Shown one piece after another: positions 17,943 through 26,447 of a stretch of 64,000 nt of DNA (within the stretch, counting starts at the first letter, position 1; each line of letters starts with the position of its first letter). The stretch comes from Verrucomicrobiota bacterium. Its GTDB lineage: Bacteria; Verrucomicrobiota; Verrucomicrobiia; Opitutales; Opitutaceae. A program made the translations under genes and the position numbers. The notes under the pieces were generated by a model. It was not told where the DNA came from, searched no databases, and saw only the letters and a list, made by a program, of their open reading frames with translations. The stretch covers positions 30,278 to 94,277 of the forward strand of contig JANYJB010000065.1 in NCBI GenBank assembly GCA_025361935.1. The letters run 5' to 3'.

Positions 17943-19184
17943 TCACCCCGCGAAGGTCGTGAGCAGCTCCGCGTAGATCTTCGCGCTGGCAACCAGTTCC
18001 TTCACCGACGCGCGTTCGTCCACGGCGTGGCAATCCGCGCCGCCGGGACCGTAGCCGAGCGTGGGAATCCCGAGTTCCTCCGCAAAAAAATATATGTCGT
18101 TGAAACCCTCCGACACGCGGAAGGATGTTTTCTCGCCTCGCACGCGCGTGACGCAACCGGCCGCCGCAGCGAAAAATGGATGCGCGGGCGGATTGAATGT
18201 CGGATGGTTGTGCGACACTTTTTCGACCGTGATGCGGCACTGCGGGATTTTTTTCGCGGCCGCCGCGAGGAACGCGCACAGTTCGCGCTCGGCCGCCGGC
18301 ACCGTCTCGACGGCGGTCACGCGCCGGTCGATGGAAAAGCTCGCGAGCGCAGGCACGGTGTTGATCTTGCCGCCTTCGCCGGAGGCAAACACGCCGCCGA
18401 TGTTGAGCGTGGGGCGCATGACCTTCCCGTCCGGCGCGGTGAACGCGCGCTTCGCAAGGCGCTTCTTATAGCCGTCGAGGGCGAGCACGAGGGCGGACAT
18501 TTTTTCGAGGGCGTTCACCCCCTCGTGCGGCGTGCTACCGTGAGCGGCGCGGCCATGCACGGTGACGTTGAGCCAGACGACGCCATTGTGCCCGCAGCAA
18601 ATCCGGTTGCCCTCGCCGCCCTCCATGACGACGGCGTAGTCGGGTTTGATGGGCGCGTGCTTCACGAGCCACCCCGCGCCGAGCGCAGAGTCGGTTTCCT
18701 CGTCGGCGGTGAACGAAACCTCGACGTTTATCTTGGGCGCCGTGCCGGTCGCGTGAAGAGCGCGCAGCGCCATCAGCAGCGACGCGTGCGATCCTTTCAT
18801 GTCGGCGGTGCCGCGCCCGAAGATCCAGCCTCCGTCAACCTTGCCGGAAAACGCACTGCCGTGCCGCCATTTCCCGGAGACGGGCACGACATCGTAGTGC
18901 GCGTTGAAATGGATGGTCTTCTTGGCTCCGTGCGCAGCAAGTCTGCCGAGCACGTTGTAACGCGGGAAAGTGTGTTGCTCCGCAGGAAGCGTTTTCCTGA
19001 GCAAGGCGACCGGCACGGGAAAACGTTTCGCCACCAATCCCGCGAGCGTGAGCTCGTCGGCGAGGAGCGCGGTGATCGCGGCGTAGTTGTTGCCGGGAGG
19101 GTTGACCGTGTCGGTGCGCACCAACCGCTGGAGCAGGGCGACGAGGTCGGTCGCGTGGGCGTCGATGTAGGCGGCGGGAGACAT
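17943..19184 (-). CDS. M20-family metallopeptidase (ArgE/DapE/ACY1-like)
   Basis: The ATG for M-S-P-A-A-Y-I-D-A-H is preferred, giving 413 residues; the open frame continues 29 codons upstream without homology. M20 signatures are the first metal ligand in N-A-H-Y-D-V-V-P, the G-R-G-T-A-D-M-K-G segment and the catalytic T-A-D-E-E-T-D. These enzymes use two zinc ions to hydrolyse N-acyl amino acids or dipeptides in the cytoplasm. ArgE, DapE and aminoacylase cannot be separated here, and no arginine or lysine genes adjoin. Confidence 0.86.
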   Translation of the reverse strand: MSPAAYIDAHATDLVALLQRLVRTDTVNPPGNNYAAITALLADELTLAGLVAKRFPVPVALLRKTLPAEQHTFPRYNVLGRLAAHGAKKTIHFNAHYDVVPVSGKWRHGSAFSGKVDGGWIFGRGTADMKGSHASLLMALRALHATGTAPKINVEVSFTADEETDSALGAGWLVKHAPIKPDYAVVMEGGEGNRICCGHNGVVWLNVTVHGRAAHGSTPHEGVNALEKMSALVLALDGYKKRLAKRAFTAPDGKVMRPTLNIGGVFASGEGGKINTVPALASFSIDRRVTAVETVPAAERELCAFLAAAAKKIPQCRITVEKVSHNHPTFNPPAHPFFAAAAGCVTRVRGEKTSFRVSEGFNDIYFFAEELGIPTLGYGPGGADCHAVDERASVKELVASAKIYAELLTTFAG

Positions 19185-19238
19185 CACGGCAAAACGTAGA
19201 CGGATTGCCATGCCGCGCGAGGCGATAAAACTCTCCGC

Positions 19239-19715
19239 ATGACCGCCGCCGAACTCATCGCCGCCCTGCAACTCGAACCGCTGCCCGGGGAGGGCGGTTT
19301 TTTCCGCCAGACATATGCGAGCAAGCAGCGCCTGCCCGATGGCCGAGCGATGGGAACGGCGATTTATTTTTTGCTCACGCCGGACGGATTTTCGGCGCTA
19401 CACCGGCTGGAAACCGAAGAGCTTTGGCACTTTTACGCAGGCGACGCCGTGGAGCATCTCATCCTCGATCCGGCCACCAACGAAGGTTGGAAAACACGGC
19501 TGGGAAACAAGTTCGCCATCAGCCAGGTGCCTCAGCTCGTCGTTCCGGGCGGCCTCTGGCAAGGTGCCCGACTGGCCGAGGGCGGCGCATGGGCACTGGT
19601 CGGATGCACGATGTCGCCGGGTTGGGAAGAGCGAGAGTTTACCCTTGGCGACCGCGCCGACCTCACCGCGCGCTTCCCGGCACGGGCAGCGGATATACGA
19701 GCGTTTACGAGATGA
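19239..19715 (+). CDS. Cupin-domain protein of the DUF985 type
   Basis: The 158-residue product shows DUF985 cupin features: L-E-P-L-P-G-E-G-G-F-F-R-Q-T-Y near the N-terminus, A-I-Y-F-L-L, H-R-L-E-T-E-E-L-W-H-F-Y-A-G and V-V-P-G-G-L-W-Q-G-A. Members are small beta-barrels with possible metal or sugar ligands and no settled function. It is divergent from the M20 gene and is followed after 45 bases by pdxH. Confidence 0.85.
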   Translation: MTAAELIAALQLEPLPGEGGFFRQTYASKQRLPDGRAMGTAIYFLLTPDGFSALHRLETEELWHFYAGDAVEHLILDPATNEGWKTRLGNKFAISQVPQLVVPGGLWQGARLAEGGAWALVGCTMSPGWEEREFTLGDRADLTARFPARAADIRAFTR

Positions 19716-19760
19716 TTTTTGACAGTCCGCCCTCCACGGCACACGGTGCATCCACACTTC

Positions 19761-20399
19761 ATGTCTCTCGCCGATCTCCGCAAAGAATACAGCCTGGCCG
19801 GTCTCCTTGAAAAAGATCTGACCCGCGACCCCTTCCGCCAATTTGACAAGTGGTTCCAGGAAGCGGAGGCCGCCAAAATCCCAGAGCCCAACGCCATGAC
19901 GCTCTCCACCGCGACCCGCGAGGGCCGCCCTTCCTCGCGCACCGTCCTGCTCAAGGGCCTCGACGGACGCGGCTTCGTTTTCTACTCCAACTACGAGAGC
20001 CGCAAGGGCCGCGACCTCGCCGAAAATCCCCGCGCCTCCCTCCTGTTTCCCTGGATCGCGCTGGAGCGCCAGGTCATCGTCGAGGGCCCCATCGCCCGCC
20101 TCACCCGCGAAGAAAGCGAAGCCTATTTCCACTCCCGTCCACGCGCCAGCCAGCTAGGTGCCTGGGTCTCGCAACAAAGCTCCATCATCAACAGCCGCGC
20201 CGTCCTCGAGGACGCGATGAAAGCCCTCGATAAAAAATACGCCGGCGTCGAAGTGCCCGCCCCGCCCAACTGGGGCGGCTACCGCGTTAACCCTGAAACC
20301 GTCGAGTTCTGGCAGGGCCGCCGCAGCCGCCTGCACGACCGCCTGCGCTACCGCCGCGAGAAATCCGGCGATTGGATCATCGAACGCCTCGCTCCCTGA
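19761..20399 (+). CDS. pdxH: Pyridoxine/pyridoxamine 5'-phosphate oxidase
   Basis: PdxH uses FMN to oxidise PNP or PMP to pyridoxal 5'-phosphate. From the ATG at 19761 ([10 protein letters not shown]) the product is 212 residues, the usual size. Family signatures are [23 protein letters not shown] and the C-terminal W-Q-G-R-x-S-R-L-H-D-R. Its end overlaps the longest open frame of the next kinase gene. Confidence 0.94.
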   Translation: MSLADLRKEYSLAGLLEKDLTRDPFRQFDKWFQEAEAAKIPEPNAMTLSTATREGRPSSRTVLLKGLDGRGFVFYSNYESRKGRDLAENPRASLLFPWIALERQVIVEGPIARLTREESEAYFHSRPRASQLGAWVSQQSSIINSRAVLEDAMKALDKKYAGVEVPAPPNWGGYRVNPETVEFWQGRRSRLHDRLRYRREKSGDWIIERLAP

Positions 20400-20413
20400 G
20401 CCGCCCACCCGCC

Positions 20414-22006
20414 TTGAAAACGGAACGTCCAGTCGCGAAGCCGCGCGGGCCGAGTCTCCCCCGCCCCTCCGCCGGCCTGCTGGCCAGCGCCCTCGGCACT
20501 CTGGGCGAAGGCGTGCTCATCGCCGACCGCCGCTGGACGCGCGACGGCCTGCGCATTCTCTTCGCCAACCAGAGCCTTTGCGCCATGACCAACCGCCCCG
20601 TGCGAAAACTCCACGGCCGCGCCCACGGCGAACTTCACGCTGACCGTGATCACTTCCCTGATTTAAAAAAATGGCTGGGCCACCTCACTCCGGGCCTCGC
20701 GCTGAGCGGCGAAGGCTACCTTGTTTGCGGCCCCGGACAGCGCCTCTACACCACGTGGATTTACAGCCCGGTCGCCGACGCCCGCGGACGCGTGACGCAC
20801 ATTTCCATCACCTACCGCGACATGACGGCCAAGCGCCGCCTGCAGGAGGATCTCATCCACGCCCAGCGCCTCGACGCGGTCGGGCGGCTCGCCGGCGGCG
20901 TCGCCCACGATTTCAACAACCTCCTCTCCGTCATCAACGGCTACTGTGAGATTCTCCGCAGCAAGCCCGCCGTCGTCCGCCACGCCTCGCGCGAGATCGG
21001 CGAGATCCACCGCGCCGGTCTCCACGCCGCCGGCCTCGTGCGCCAGCTCCTCGCATTCAGCCGGCGCCAGTCCCTCGATCCCAAGGTCGTCAGCCTCAAC
21101 CAGCTCGTGCAGGAAAACTCCGACATCCTCGAAAAACTCCTCCAGCCCGACAAAAGCCTCACCCTCTCGCTACAAGCCTCGCCCGACCGCGTCCGCGTTG
21201 ACCCGATGCAGATCCAGCAAGTCCTGCTCAACCTCACCATCAACGCCCGCGACGCCCTCGCCCCCGACGGACGCGTCGCCATCCGCACCGACTTCCGTGA
21301 AATCAAAGCCGGCCGCAACCGCCGCGCCACCGACATGCCCGCAGGACGGTATGTGCTGCTCACCGTCAGCGACAATGGCACCGGCATGGACACCGAGGCC
21401 AAGGCCCACCTCTTCGAACCGTTTTTCACCACCAAGGAAGAAGGCAAAGGCACCGGCCTCGGCCTCTCGCTCGTCTATGGCATCGTGCAGCAAAGCGGCG
21501 GCCATATCTTCGTGCAAAGTGCGCCCGGCACCGGCTCCACGTTCGAGATTTATCTTCCCGCCGTGCATGATCCTGTCAGCACCGAGCCGGTCGCGCCGCT
21601 CACCCTGCCCTCCACCCGTGGTCGCGAGGCGGTGGTGCTCGTCGAGGGAGATCCGGTCGTTTCCAAGATGATCGCCGGCATTCTCACCTCCGACGGTTAC
21701 CGTGTCCTCGCTGCGGAAAACGCCGCCAAAGCCCGCCTGCTCGTCCGCCGCCATCGCAAACCCGTTGACCTGCTCATCATCGACTCAAGCCGCGCCGGCA
21801 CCGTCGGCCATAAATTCATCCGCGAGCTTCACGCCGACCATCCCAAGCTCCGCCTGCTCCACACCAGCAGCGCCGAAATATCCCCGCTTTCCGGCTTTGC
21901 TCCCGAATATCAAGGCACCCTCACCAAGCCCTACGCCCTCAGCACGCTCCTGCGCGCCGTCCGCTCCCTGCTCGACGGCAGAGGTGTTGCCGTCGCCCCG
22001 CGCTGA
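20414..22006 (+). CDS. Soluble PAS histidine kinase with C-terminal receiver domain
   Basis: A PAS-like sensor region is followed by the phospho-acceptor His165 in [11 protein letters not shown], a GHKL ATPase ([23 protein letters not shown]) and a C-terminal receiver-like domain (about 407-525) with a candidate Asp in L-L-I-I-D-S-S and Lys in T-K-P-Y. No membrane segment is seen. The start is uncertain: a TTG at 20414 gives 530 residues, while an earlier TTG at 20372 overlaps pdxH; there is no ATG nearby. SixA follows 9 bases later. Confidence 0.85.
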   Translation: MKTERPVAKPRGPSLPRPSAGLLASALGTLGEGVLIADRRWTRDGLRILFANQSLCAMTNRPVRKLHGRAHGELHADRDHFPDLKKWLGHLTPGLALSGEGYLVCGPGQRLYTTWIYSPVADARGRVTHISITYRDMTAKRRLQEDLIHAQRLDAVGRLAGGVAHDFNNLLSVINGYCEILRSKPAVVRHASREIGEIHRAGLHAAGLVRQLLAFSRRQSLDPKVVSLNQLVQENSDILEKLLQPDKSLTLSLQASPDRVRVDPMQIQQVLLNLTINARDALAPDGRVAIRTDFREIKAGRNRRATDMPAGRYVLLTVSDNGTGMDTEAKAHLFEPFFTTKEEGKGTGLGLSLVYGIVQQSGGHIFVQSAPGTGSTFEIYLPAVHDPVSTEPVAPLTLPSTRGREAVVLVEGDPVVSKMIAGILTSDGYRVLAAENAAKARLLVRRHRKPVDLLIIDSSRAGTVGHKFIRELHADHPKLRLLHTSSAEISPLSGFAPEYQGTLTKPYALSTLLRAVRSLLDGRGVAVAPR

Positions 22007-22015
22007 CCGCCCGAC

Positions 22016-22519
22016 ATGCGCCTCTACCTGATCCGCCACGCGCACGCCCTCTCGGAGGAGGAAAACCCCTCCCGCCCGCTCAGTCCCCGCGGACGCCTCG
22101 ACACCGCTCGCATCGCCGCCTGGTTCAAGGCCAACCGCGCGCTCGATCCCGCCCACCTCTGGCACAGCCCGCTCGAACGCGCCCGCGAAACCGCCTTCAT
22201 TCTCGCGCACAGCCTCGACCTCGACGCCGTGATCCTGGAAACCTCCGGCCTCCTTCCCGAGGACGACCCCGCCGAAATCGCCGAACGTCTCGAAACGTTT
22301 CCGCCCTCCGCCAATCTCGCCCTCGTCGGCCACGAACCGCACCTCAGTGCGCTCGCCACCCTGCTCGTGCGCGGCAAACGCAAGCCCGCCGCCTTCGAAC
22401 TCCAAAAATCCTCCGTCCTCGCCCTCGCCCCCAGCGGAGACTCGCACAAACGCACCGGCCGCCCCCGCTGGCACGCCTGCTGGCACGTCTCGCCCGAACT
22501 CATCCCGCCCGTGATCTGA
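22016..22519 (+). CDS. sixA: SixA-type phosphohistidine phosphatase
   Basis: The 167 residues begin M-R-L-Y-L-I-R-H-A-H, the RHG-type catalytic motif of histidine phosphatases, and include S-P-L-E-R-A-R-E-T-A and L-V-G-H-E-P-H-L with the second catalytic His. SixA dephosphorylates phosphohistidine on signalling or phosphotransfer proteins. It begins 9 bases after a hybrid histidine kinase gene, so an effect on phosphorelay signalling is plausible. An R1 repeat follows its stop at once. Confidence 0.88.
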   Translation: MRLYLIRHAHALSEEENPSRPLSPRGRLDTARIAAWFKANRALDPAHLWHSPLERARETAFILAHSLDLDAVILETSGLLPEDDPAEIAERLETFPPSANLALVGHEPHLSALATLLVRGKRKPAAFELQKSSVLALAPSGDSHKRTGRPRWHACWHVSPELIPPVI

Positions 22520-22520
22520 A

Positions 22521-22626
22521 CTCTTTCTTCTTTCTCTTAATCTTTCTCTTTCTCCGCCTTCTTCGCCTTCTCCGCCCCAACTGAATCGATCCGAGAAAGA
22601 TAAAGATTAAGAATAAAGAGAAAGAA
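22521..22626. repeat. R1 palindromic repeat, copy c
   Basis: Left arm 22521-22554 (core TTTCTCTTAATCTTTCTCTT) and right arm 22593-22626 (core AGATTAAGAATAAAGAGAAA) are inverted. The loop ends in AATCGATCCGAGAAAG, shared with copy d at 23641. It fills the gap between sixA and the RmlD-like gene. Confidence 0.85.
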
Positions 22627-22645
22627 TCCGCATCCCCTCCGCCCC

Positions 22646-23575
22646 ATGAAATTCTTCCTCACCGGTGCATCCGGCCTCGTCGGCAGCGCCTTCGCCCAAG
22701 CCGCCGCCCGCCGCGGCCACCACGTCACCGGCATCGTCGGTTCCTTCGTCGGCCCGCTCCCCGGCGTGAACGTCAAACGCCCCCTCGATCTCACCGATGA
22801 CGCCGCGCTCACCGCCACCGTCCTAGACGCCTTCCCCGACGCCATCGTCAACTGCGCCGCCGTCGCCGAGCCCGCCCAATGTGACGCCGACCCCGCCCGC
22901 GCCCAAGCCCTCAACGTCACCCTCCCCGCCGCCCTCGCCCGCCTCGCCCACCACCTCAGCGCGAAGTTCATCCACCTCTCCTCCGAACAGGTCTTCGACG
23001 GCGCCAGCGCCTCCCCCTACTCGCTCCAAAGCACCCCCAAACCCATCAACCTCTACGGGCGCCAGAAACTCGAAAGCGAACGCCTCGTCCACACCGCCGC
23101 CCCCGAGTTTGCTATCACCCTCCGCGCCCCGCTCCTCACCGGCAACAGCCTCGCCGGCACCCGCAGCCTCCACGAACGCCTCTTCGCCGACTGGTCCGCC
23201 GGCAAAACCCCGCGCGTCTTCTCCGACGAAATCCGCCAGCCCTGCACCGCATCCAACCTCGCCGACCTCATGCTCGAACTCCTCGAACGCAACGATACCC
23301 GCGGCATCTACCACTGGGCCGGCGCCGATGCCCTCTCCCGCCACGAACTCGCCCGCCGCATCCGCGCCCATTTCAAACTTTCAGAAACTGCCGCGCCCAT
23401 CGAAACCGTCACCCGCGCCGCCGATCCGCGCGCCGCGTCGAAGCGCCAGGCCACACTTACGCTCGACCTCAAGCCCCTCGCCGGAAAAGTGAAGACGCCC
23501 ATCGAGACATTCGAAGCCCAGCTCGACCAACTCGTCATCCCTGTTCCCTTTCAGGCTTGGTATCACCAAGCCTGA
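22646..23575 (+). CDS. NAD(P)-dependent sugar-nucleotide reductase, RmlD-like
   Basis: This 309-residue short-chain dehydrogenase/reductase resembles dTDP-4-dehydrorhamnose reductase. The nucleotide-binding motif T-G-A-S-G-L-V-G is at residues 6-13, N-C-A-A-V follows strand four, and S-S-E-Q-V-F-D-G and the catalytic Y-G-R-Q-K motif are present. No other rhamnose genes are nearby, so the substrate is open. The last eight codons and the stop form a perfect hairpin (23552-23574), and R1 repeats lie on both sides of the gene. Confidence 0.83.
   Translation: MKFFLTGASGLVGSAFAQAAARRGHHVTGIVGSFVGPLPGVNVKRPLDLTDDAALTATVLDAFPDAIVNCAAVAEPAQCDADPARAQALNVTLPAALARLAHHLSAKFIHLSSEQVFDGASASPYSLQSTPKPINLYGRQKLESERLVHTAAPEFAITLRAPLLTGNSLAGTRSLHERLFADWSAGKTPRVFSDEIRQPCTASNLADLMLELLERNDTRGIYHWAGADALSRHELARRIRAHFKLSETAAPIETVTRAADPRAASKRQATLTLDLKPLAGKVKTPIETFEAQLDQLVIPVPFQAWYHQA
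23552..23574. other. Perfect hairpin formed by the last codons of the RmlD-like gene
   Basis: CAGGCTTGGT, a 3-base loop and ACCAAGCCTG make a perfect 10-bp stem that encodes the C-terminal Q-A-W-Y-H-Q-A and part of the stop. It is followed by AAAAAT rather than a T run, so it is not a canonical terminator for the plus strand; it could still block 3' exonucleases or be an old repeat. Confidence 0.6.
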
Positions 23576-23579
23576 AAAA

Positions 23580-23686
23580 TCGTTCTCGTTCTCTTAATCT
23601 TTCTCTTTCTCCTCTGCCTCCGCCTCCACCTCCGCGCCCCGAATCGATCCGAGAAAGAGAATGATAAAGAATAAAGAGAAAGATTA
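23580..23686. repeat. R1 palindromic repeat, copy d
   Basis: Left arm 23581-23612 (core TTCTCTTAATCTTTCTCTTT) and right arm 23650-23686 (core GATAAAGAATAAAGAGAAAG) are inverted around a C-rich loop ending GAATCGATCCGAGAAAG, the same loop end as copy c. It lies between the RmlD-like and lipoate-ligase-like genes. Confidence 0.84.
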
Positions 23687-23691
23687 AACCC

Positions 23692-24522
23692 ATGCAGCTC
23701 GACCTCCTACCCCATCGCACCGGTGGCGCCGCCGAGAACATGGCGACGGACTTTCTCCTGCTGCAACGCTACCCCGAAGCCGCGCAAACCCACGCCCGCT
23801 TCCGCCACTACGACTGGCGCGCGCCCGCCTTCACCTTCGGCTACTCCCAGAAAATCGCCTACGTCCGCGAACAACTCGCCAACCTCCTCTCCTCCGAGGT
23901 GGAGCGCGTTGACCCCAACGCGCTTTCCGTGGACCTCACCCGCCGCCCCACCGGCGGCGGCGTGGTGGATCACCGCGAAGACTGGACCTACACGCTCGTC
24001 GTCCCTCGGGGGCACCCGCTCTACGACGCCCGCGCCACCGAAAGCTACCGCCTCGTCCACGCCACCCTCGTCGAATCCCTCTGCGCGCAAGCCCAGCCCG
24101 TCGTCCTAAAACAACGCTGCGACTCCGATTGTAGGAGCCTGCTTGCAGGCGATACCCCCGACGAACCCCCAACGTCTCCCGAATCGCCTGCAAGCAGGCT
24201 CCTACGCAAAACCCCGGCCGGCCCCACCGTCTGCTTCATCCGCCCCGAACTCTACGACGTGCTCCACGAAACTACGGGGGAAAAGGTCGCCGGTGCCGCC
24301 CAGAAACGCACGAAGCACGGCCTCCTCTTCCAAGGTTCCCTCTGGAAACCCACCGTCTCCGCCACCATGGATTGGGACGCCTTCGAAACCGATTTCACCG
24401 CCCGCCTCGCCAAACTCCTCAACGCCGACGCGGTCGAAACCCCGTGGCCCGATTTCGCCGAAGGCGAACTCGACGGCCTCACCGACCAATACTCGTCCCC
24501 CGAGTGGGTCGAGTATCGATGA
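23692..24522 (+). CDS. Lipoate-protein ligase A-like protein carrying an in-frame repeat
   Basis: The 276 residues belong to the biotin/lipoate ligase fold: R-R-P-T-G-G-G-V-V-D-H at about 83-93 is the family lipoate-binding loop, and K-V-A-G-A-A-Q-K-R contains the Lys that contacts the lipoyl-adenylate. Such enzymes attach lipoate or octanoate to dehydrogenase E2 or GcvH lysines. A 75-base palindromic REP pair (24131-24205) adds exactly 25 codons between these motifs without breaking the frame. The start ATG is 5 bases after the R1 repeat. Ligase, octanoyltransferase or a non-enzymatic relative cannot be told apart. Confidence 0.8.
   Translation: MQLDLLPHRTGGAAENMATDFLLLQRYPEAAQTHARFRHYDWRAPAFTFGYSQKIAYVREQLANLLSSEVERVDPNALSVDLTRRPTGGGVVDHREDWTYTLVVPRGHPLYDARATESYRLVHATLVESLCAQAQPVVLKQRCDSDCRSLLAGDTPDEPPTSPESPASRLLRKTPAGPTVCFIRPELYDVLHETTGEKVAGAAQKRTKHGLLFQGSLWKPTVSATMDWDAFETDFTARLAKLLNADAVETPWPDFAEGELDGLTDQYSSPEWVEYR
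24131..24205. repeat. REP pair (REPIN-like) inserted in a coding sequence
   Basis: GTAGGAGCCTGCTTGCAGGC-GAT at 24131-24153 and its exact 23-bp reverse complement at 24183-24205 flank a 29-base loop. Each arm contains its own hairpin, GCCTGC-TT-GCAGGC, and starts with GTAG, the tetranucleotide typical of REP sequences mobilised by RAYT transposases. The 75 bases encode 25 residues inside the lipoate-ligase-like protein. No second copy and no RAYT gene was seen in the window. Confidence 0.85.
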
Positions 24523-24538
24523 GGGAAAACGCGTCGTC

Positions 24539-25105
24539 TTAATATTTAACTCCGGCGAAGAAAACCATATCGTCTTCGGGACGGATAAAAATCAACTCCG
24601 CCGCTGTCGGTCGTGAGCCGTGCAGGTAGATGGTATAGACCCAAATATAATAGCGGGCAGACAACAGTTCGGCCTCAGCAGGAAACCAGCGCAACCCGTC
24701 GGTATCTGTAAATCCCGTCACCATTTTTACGGCATCACGAACTACAGGATTAGCCCTATCGCCCCGCACCCACCCCTCGCCCGAAGGTGATGGCGGCTCA
24801 TCTAACTGGGCCGTATTAACCGGCTTAATCTTGATCGCATAGGCATCGACATGATCCCCGTTGAACGAAGGTGCTGACTCGTAGCTTTGAACCACCTTTT
24901 CGGTTTTTGCGTCCCCGAGCTGGCACCAATTCAGAACATATCGGACATCTTGGGCAGTCGCCTTATCTTTTTTAGTTCTAGCCTCGGCGAAACCCAACAT
25001 GCCAGCGTTGTAGGCAAACATCAGCGCCATAATGCAGATCGTCACTAACGAGACCGCTCCCCATATCAGCAGCAGCCACTTTAAAATCGTGCCCAGCTTG
25101 GTCAT
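24539..25105 (-). CDS. Unknown membrane-anchored protein
   Basis: The 188-residue product has one N-terminal membrane segment (about 8-34, L-L-L-I-W-G-A-V-S-L-V-T-I) and a soluble domain likely outside the cytoplasm. No domain was recognised. Its codons are less GC-rich than those of its neighbours. A Pro/Gly-rich stretch in the middle (P-P-S-P-S-G-E-G-W-V-R-G) looks like translated repeat DNA. It starts 4 bases after the stop of the upstream RNA methyltransferase gene, so it is probably in that transcript. Confidence 0.65.
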   Translation of the reverse strand: MTKLGTILKWLLLIWGAVSLVTICIMALMFAYNAGMLGFAEARTKKDKATAQDVRYVLNWCQLGDAKTEKVVQSYESAPSFNGDHVDAYAIKIKPVNTAQLDEPPSPSGEGWVRGDRANPVVRDAVKMVTGFTDTDGLRWFPAEAELLSARYYIWVYTIYLHGSRPTAAELIFIRPEDDMVFFAGVKY

Positions 25106-25108
25106 TTC

Positions 25109-26374
25109 TTAAGTGATTTTTCTCAGCGTGATCACGCACTCCAGGTGGCGCGTCTGCGGGAAGAGGTCGAAAGGCTGCACGGCCGCCAGCTCGTAGCCGG
25201 CGGCGAGAAACGACTTCAAGTCACGCATCTGCGTCGCCGGGTCGCACGAGACGTAAACGACCGCACGCGGGCCGTAGGCGAAGAGCTGTTTCAGGAACGT
25301 TTCGTCGCACCCTTTGCGCGGCGGGTCGATGAGGACGACCGTCTCGGCAGCGGGAAACGTGAGTCCGGCGAAAATCGCCGCCGCATCACCTGCCTGAAAC
25401 GTCACATTCGCCAGATTGTTGGCCGCCGCGTTCTGCTTTGCGAAGATGATGCTGCTCTCGCTGATCTCGATGCCCGCAACTTTCTCGAAGGCCGGCGCGG
25501 CCGTCAGCGCGAAGAGGCCGCTCCCGCAGTAGGCATCCACCATGAACCGCGCCCCGCTCGCCGCCGCCTGGTCGCGGGCGTAGCCGGTGAACGCCGGCAG
25601 GATGAACGGATTGTTCTGAAAAAAATCACGCGCCAGAAACTTCAGTTTCAAGTCGCCCACTGTCTCGGTGACGATCTCGTCGTAGTTGGTCGTGACATGC
25701 CCCGATGCATCGCGCAGGAGCAACGTGCCGCCGCGCTGATAATCGCCGTTGGCTGCCTTGGCGCGCACGTTGGCGCGGGACTCGGCGAGACGGGCGTTGA
25801 TCGGCGCAGTCGCGATCTCGCAGCGCGGCACATCAATGATGTCGAAACGTGTGCCTTGGCGCAGAAACCCAATGGGCAGTTCCGAGCCATCGCCGCGCGG
25901 CGCGTTGAAATGCGGCGTGATCTTCGAGCGGTAGCCGTATTCTACGGGCGAACCGATCACGGGCGACACGTGAAATTCGATTCCCGCCATGTATTTTAGA
26001 AGTTCCTCGACCTGGCGGCGCTTCCACAGGAGTTGCTCATCGTAGGCGAGGTTCTGATATTGGCAGCCGCCGCAGCGGGCAAAGAGCGGGCACGGCGGGG
26101 CGATGCGCTTGAGCGACGGCGTGAGCACGGTCACGAGGTCAGCCTCGGAGAAATTCTTGTGGTTGCGAAAGACGCGGGCCTTCACGCGCTCGCCGGGCAA
26201 GGTGAACGGCACCATCACGACCCACTTGGCGGCGGGGTCGTCGGGATGAGGCACGCGACCGAGGCCCACCCCGAGATTCGTGAGCGTGGCGATCTCCAGC
26301 TCGAGCTCGTAATGATAGGCGAAGGGACGGTCGTTTGGTTTTTTGTTTCTACCCACAGAACACACGGAATACAC
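25109..26374 (-). CDS. 23S rRNA/tRNA uracil-C5 methyltransferase, RlmD/TrmA family
   Basis: SAM-dependent RNA uracil methyltransferases of this family carry an Fe-S cluster and a catalytic Cys. The cluster motif begins C-P-L-F-A-R-C-G-G-C-Q-Y-Q; the SAM site is V-D-A-Y-C-G-S-G-L-F; D-P-P-R-K-G-C-D and Y-V-S-C-D-P-A-T hold the catalytic residues. A GTG start gives 421 residues, but the first eight or so (V-C-S-V-G) are encoded by a palindromic repeat arm, so the true start may be one of the later GTG codons. RlmC, RlmD and TrmA cannot be separated by eye. Confidence 0.88.
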   Translation of the reverse strand: MYSVCSVGRNKKPNDRPFAYHYELELEIATLTNLGVGLGRVPHPDDPAAKWVVMVPFTLPGERVKARVFRNHKNFSEADLVTVLTPSLKRIAPPCPLFARCGGCQYQNLAYDEQLLWKRRQVEELLKYMAGIEFHVSPVIGSPVEYGYRSKITPHFNAPRGDGSELPIGFLRQGTRFDIIDVPRCEIATAPINARLAESRANVRAKAANGDYQRGGTLLLRDASGHVTTNYDEIVTETVGDLKLKFLARDFFQNNPFILPAFTGYARDQAAASGARFMVDAYCGSGLFALTAAPAFEKVAGIEISESSIIFAKQNAAANNLANVTFQAGDAAAIFAGLTFPAAETVVLIDPPRKGCDETFLKQLFAYGPRAVVYVSCDPATQMRDLKSFLAAGYELAAVQPFDLFPQTRHLECVITLRKIT

Positions 26375-26447
26375 GGAAAGGCGGACGGCGAGGAAAAGGA
26401 TTTTGTCTTTTCGGATCTTTAGGTGTGTTTCGTGTGTTCCGTGGGCA
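26351..26447. repeat. R5 palindromic repeat over two divergent gene starts
   Basis: Left arm 26351-26376 (CCCACAGAACACACGGAATA and on) and right arm 26422-26447 (GTGTGTTTCGTGTGTTCCGT and on) are inverted. Each arm is translated as V-C-S-V-G at the N-terminus of the gene reading away from it, so both annotated starts lie in repeat DNA. Confidence 0.7.

Noticed and set aside
24745-24800. Inserted repeat in the unknown membrane gene (P-P-S-P-S-G-E-G-W-V-R-G)
   Set aside because: It looks like translated repeat DNA, but I could find no palindrome or second copy to support that.
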